Source: Acinetobacter sp. C26M (lineage in GTDB: Bacteria; Pseudomonadota; Gammaproteobacteria; Pseudomonadales; Moraxellaceae). From it: 64,000 nucleotides of DNA. The position numbers and the translations under genes are program-made. Below, in pieces: positions 63,499 to 64,000 of this stretch. Numbering within the stretch: the first letter of the stretch is position 1; each line of letters begins with the position of its first letter. The notes beneath the pieces are model-generated. The model did not search any database and was not told the DNA's origin. It saw only the letters and a list, made by a program, of their open reading frames with translations. The stretch lies in assembly GCF_023702675.1 (NCBI RefSeq), contig NZ_CP098478.1:2542001-2606000 (forward strand), given 5' to 3'.

Positions 63499-64000
63499 AT
63501 GACTCAAAAAAGCGCTCTTGCTGCATTACTCCTTTTGCCAAGCTTTTCATATGCAGCAACTGTCCTATCAGCTCCACCAGAATTAAATAATAAATCCTAT
63601 GTATTGATGGATTACGAGACTGGACAGATTCTCGCTGCTAAAAACGAAAATGAAAAACTTGCACCTGCCTCAATGACAAAAATGATGACAAGCTACATCA
63701 TTGAGCAGAAACTATTAAAGGGTGAATTGACTGAAAACGAACAAGTACGCATGAACGAATCTGCGTGGTGTCGTGGTAGCAGTTCTGAATCATGTATGTA
63801 TGTTCCATTAAATGGCACAGCAACAGTTTTAGAAATGTTACGTGGTATTATTATCCAATCAGGTAATGATGCTTCTAAAGCAATGGCTGAGCATATCGCG
63901 GGCAATGAAGGTACCTTCGCCCACATGATGAACCAAGAAGCAAAACGTGTTGGTATGGTGAATACACATTTCATTAACTCAACAGGGATGCCAGCTGAAG
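63499..64000 (+). CDS. dacC: D-alanyl-D-alanine carboxypeptidase (PBP5/6-type), partial
   Basis: PBP5/6-type enzymes trim the terminal D-Ala from peptidoglycan stem peptides in the periplasm. The visible 167 residues have a signal peptide (ALAALLLLPSFSYA, cleavage before ATVL), the N-terminal YVLMDYETGQILAAKNENEK, the catalytic SxxK motif in APASMTKMMTSYIIEQ and the SxN motif in IIIQSGNDASKAMAEHI. The KTG box and membrane anchor lie beyond the right edge. ATG 63499 is preferred because it begins directly before the signal peptide; an in-frame ATG at 63454 would add 15 unlikely residues. The exact paralogue symbol (dacC versus dacA) is a best guess. Confidence 0.9.
   Translation, partial: MTQKSALAALLLLPSFSYAATVLSAPPELNNKSYVLMDYETGQILAAKNENEKLAPASMTKMMTSYIIEQKLLKGELTENEQVRMNESAWCRGSSSESCMYVPLNGTATVLEMLRGIIIQSGNDASKAMAEHIAGNEGTFAHMMNQEAKRVGMVNTHFINSTGMPAE

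Overview
The window reads as a chromosomal segment of an Acinetobacter-type member of the Moraxellaceae. The base composition is AT-rich. The housekeeping set (long-form argG, cstA-ybdD, divergent efp/epmB, a PilZ plus FimX-like pair, rpmE, gloA, ampG, surE, a NlpD-like lipoprotein, two small exported proteins of a Moraxellaceae type, and a dacC-like penicillin-binding protein) fits that group best. The taxonomic call is inference from gene content, not from a marker-gene search.

Region 1 (1-9.5 kb) is a tightly packed, translationally coupled minus-strand flagellar operon: fliQ-fliR-flhB-flhA-flgF-flgG-flgA-flgH-flgI, with flgI running off the left edge. It encodes the inner-membrane export gate, the rod, the P and L rings and the P-ring chaperone. 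Two TPR-protein genes diverge from it. Flagellar genes are unexpected in Acinetobacter, which is classically non-flagellated.

Region 2 (9.6-26 kb) is a polymorphic toxin locus: a 5193-residue RHS/YD-repeat protein with a LysM domain, a hydrophobic segment and a C-terminal DNA/RNA non-specific nuclease, overlapped by 4 bp by a SUKH (SMI1/KNR4) immunity gene. No VgrG, PAAR, secretion or adaptor gene is next to it. A tRNA-Ser(TGA) gene follows.

Region 3 (26-33.7 kb) holds metabolic genes: fadH, a DMT-family exporter divergent from a LysR regulator, a small membrane protein, argG, a YhhW-type pirin and a small membrane-anchored acidic protein.

Region 4 (33.9-39.5 kb) is an AT-rich island of three tandem tailspike-like genes (two beta-helix proteins and one TIM-barrel glycosidase-like protein) with no other phage genes. 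It is bounded by a terminator and a tRNA-Val(GAC) gene.

Region 5 (39.6-64 kb) is core genome: a MoxR-DUF58-transglutaminase operon; cstA-ybdD with a 163-bp MITE-like element just upstream of cstA; efp facing epmB, followed by a PilZ protein and a degenerate FimX-like sensor; rpmE; an SBF-like transporter; ampG-gloA, where AmpG carries a large soluble insert; a Lon-like protease; a LysR regulator; surE and the NlpD-like gene; two small exported paralogues; and the start of a D,D-carboxypeptidase gene running off the right edge. Strong bidirectional hairpin terminators separate most units.
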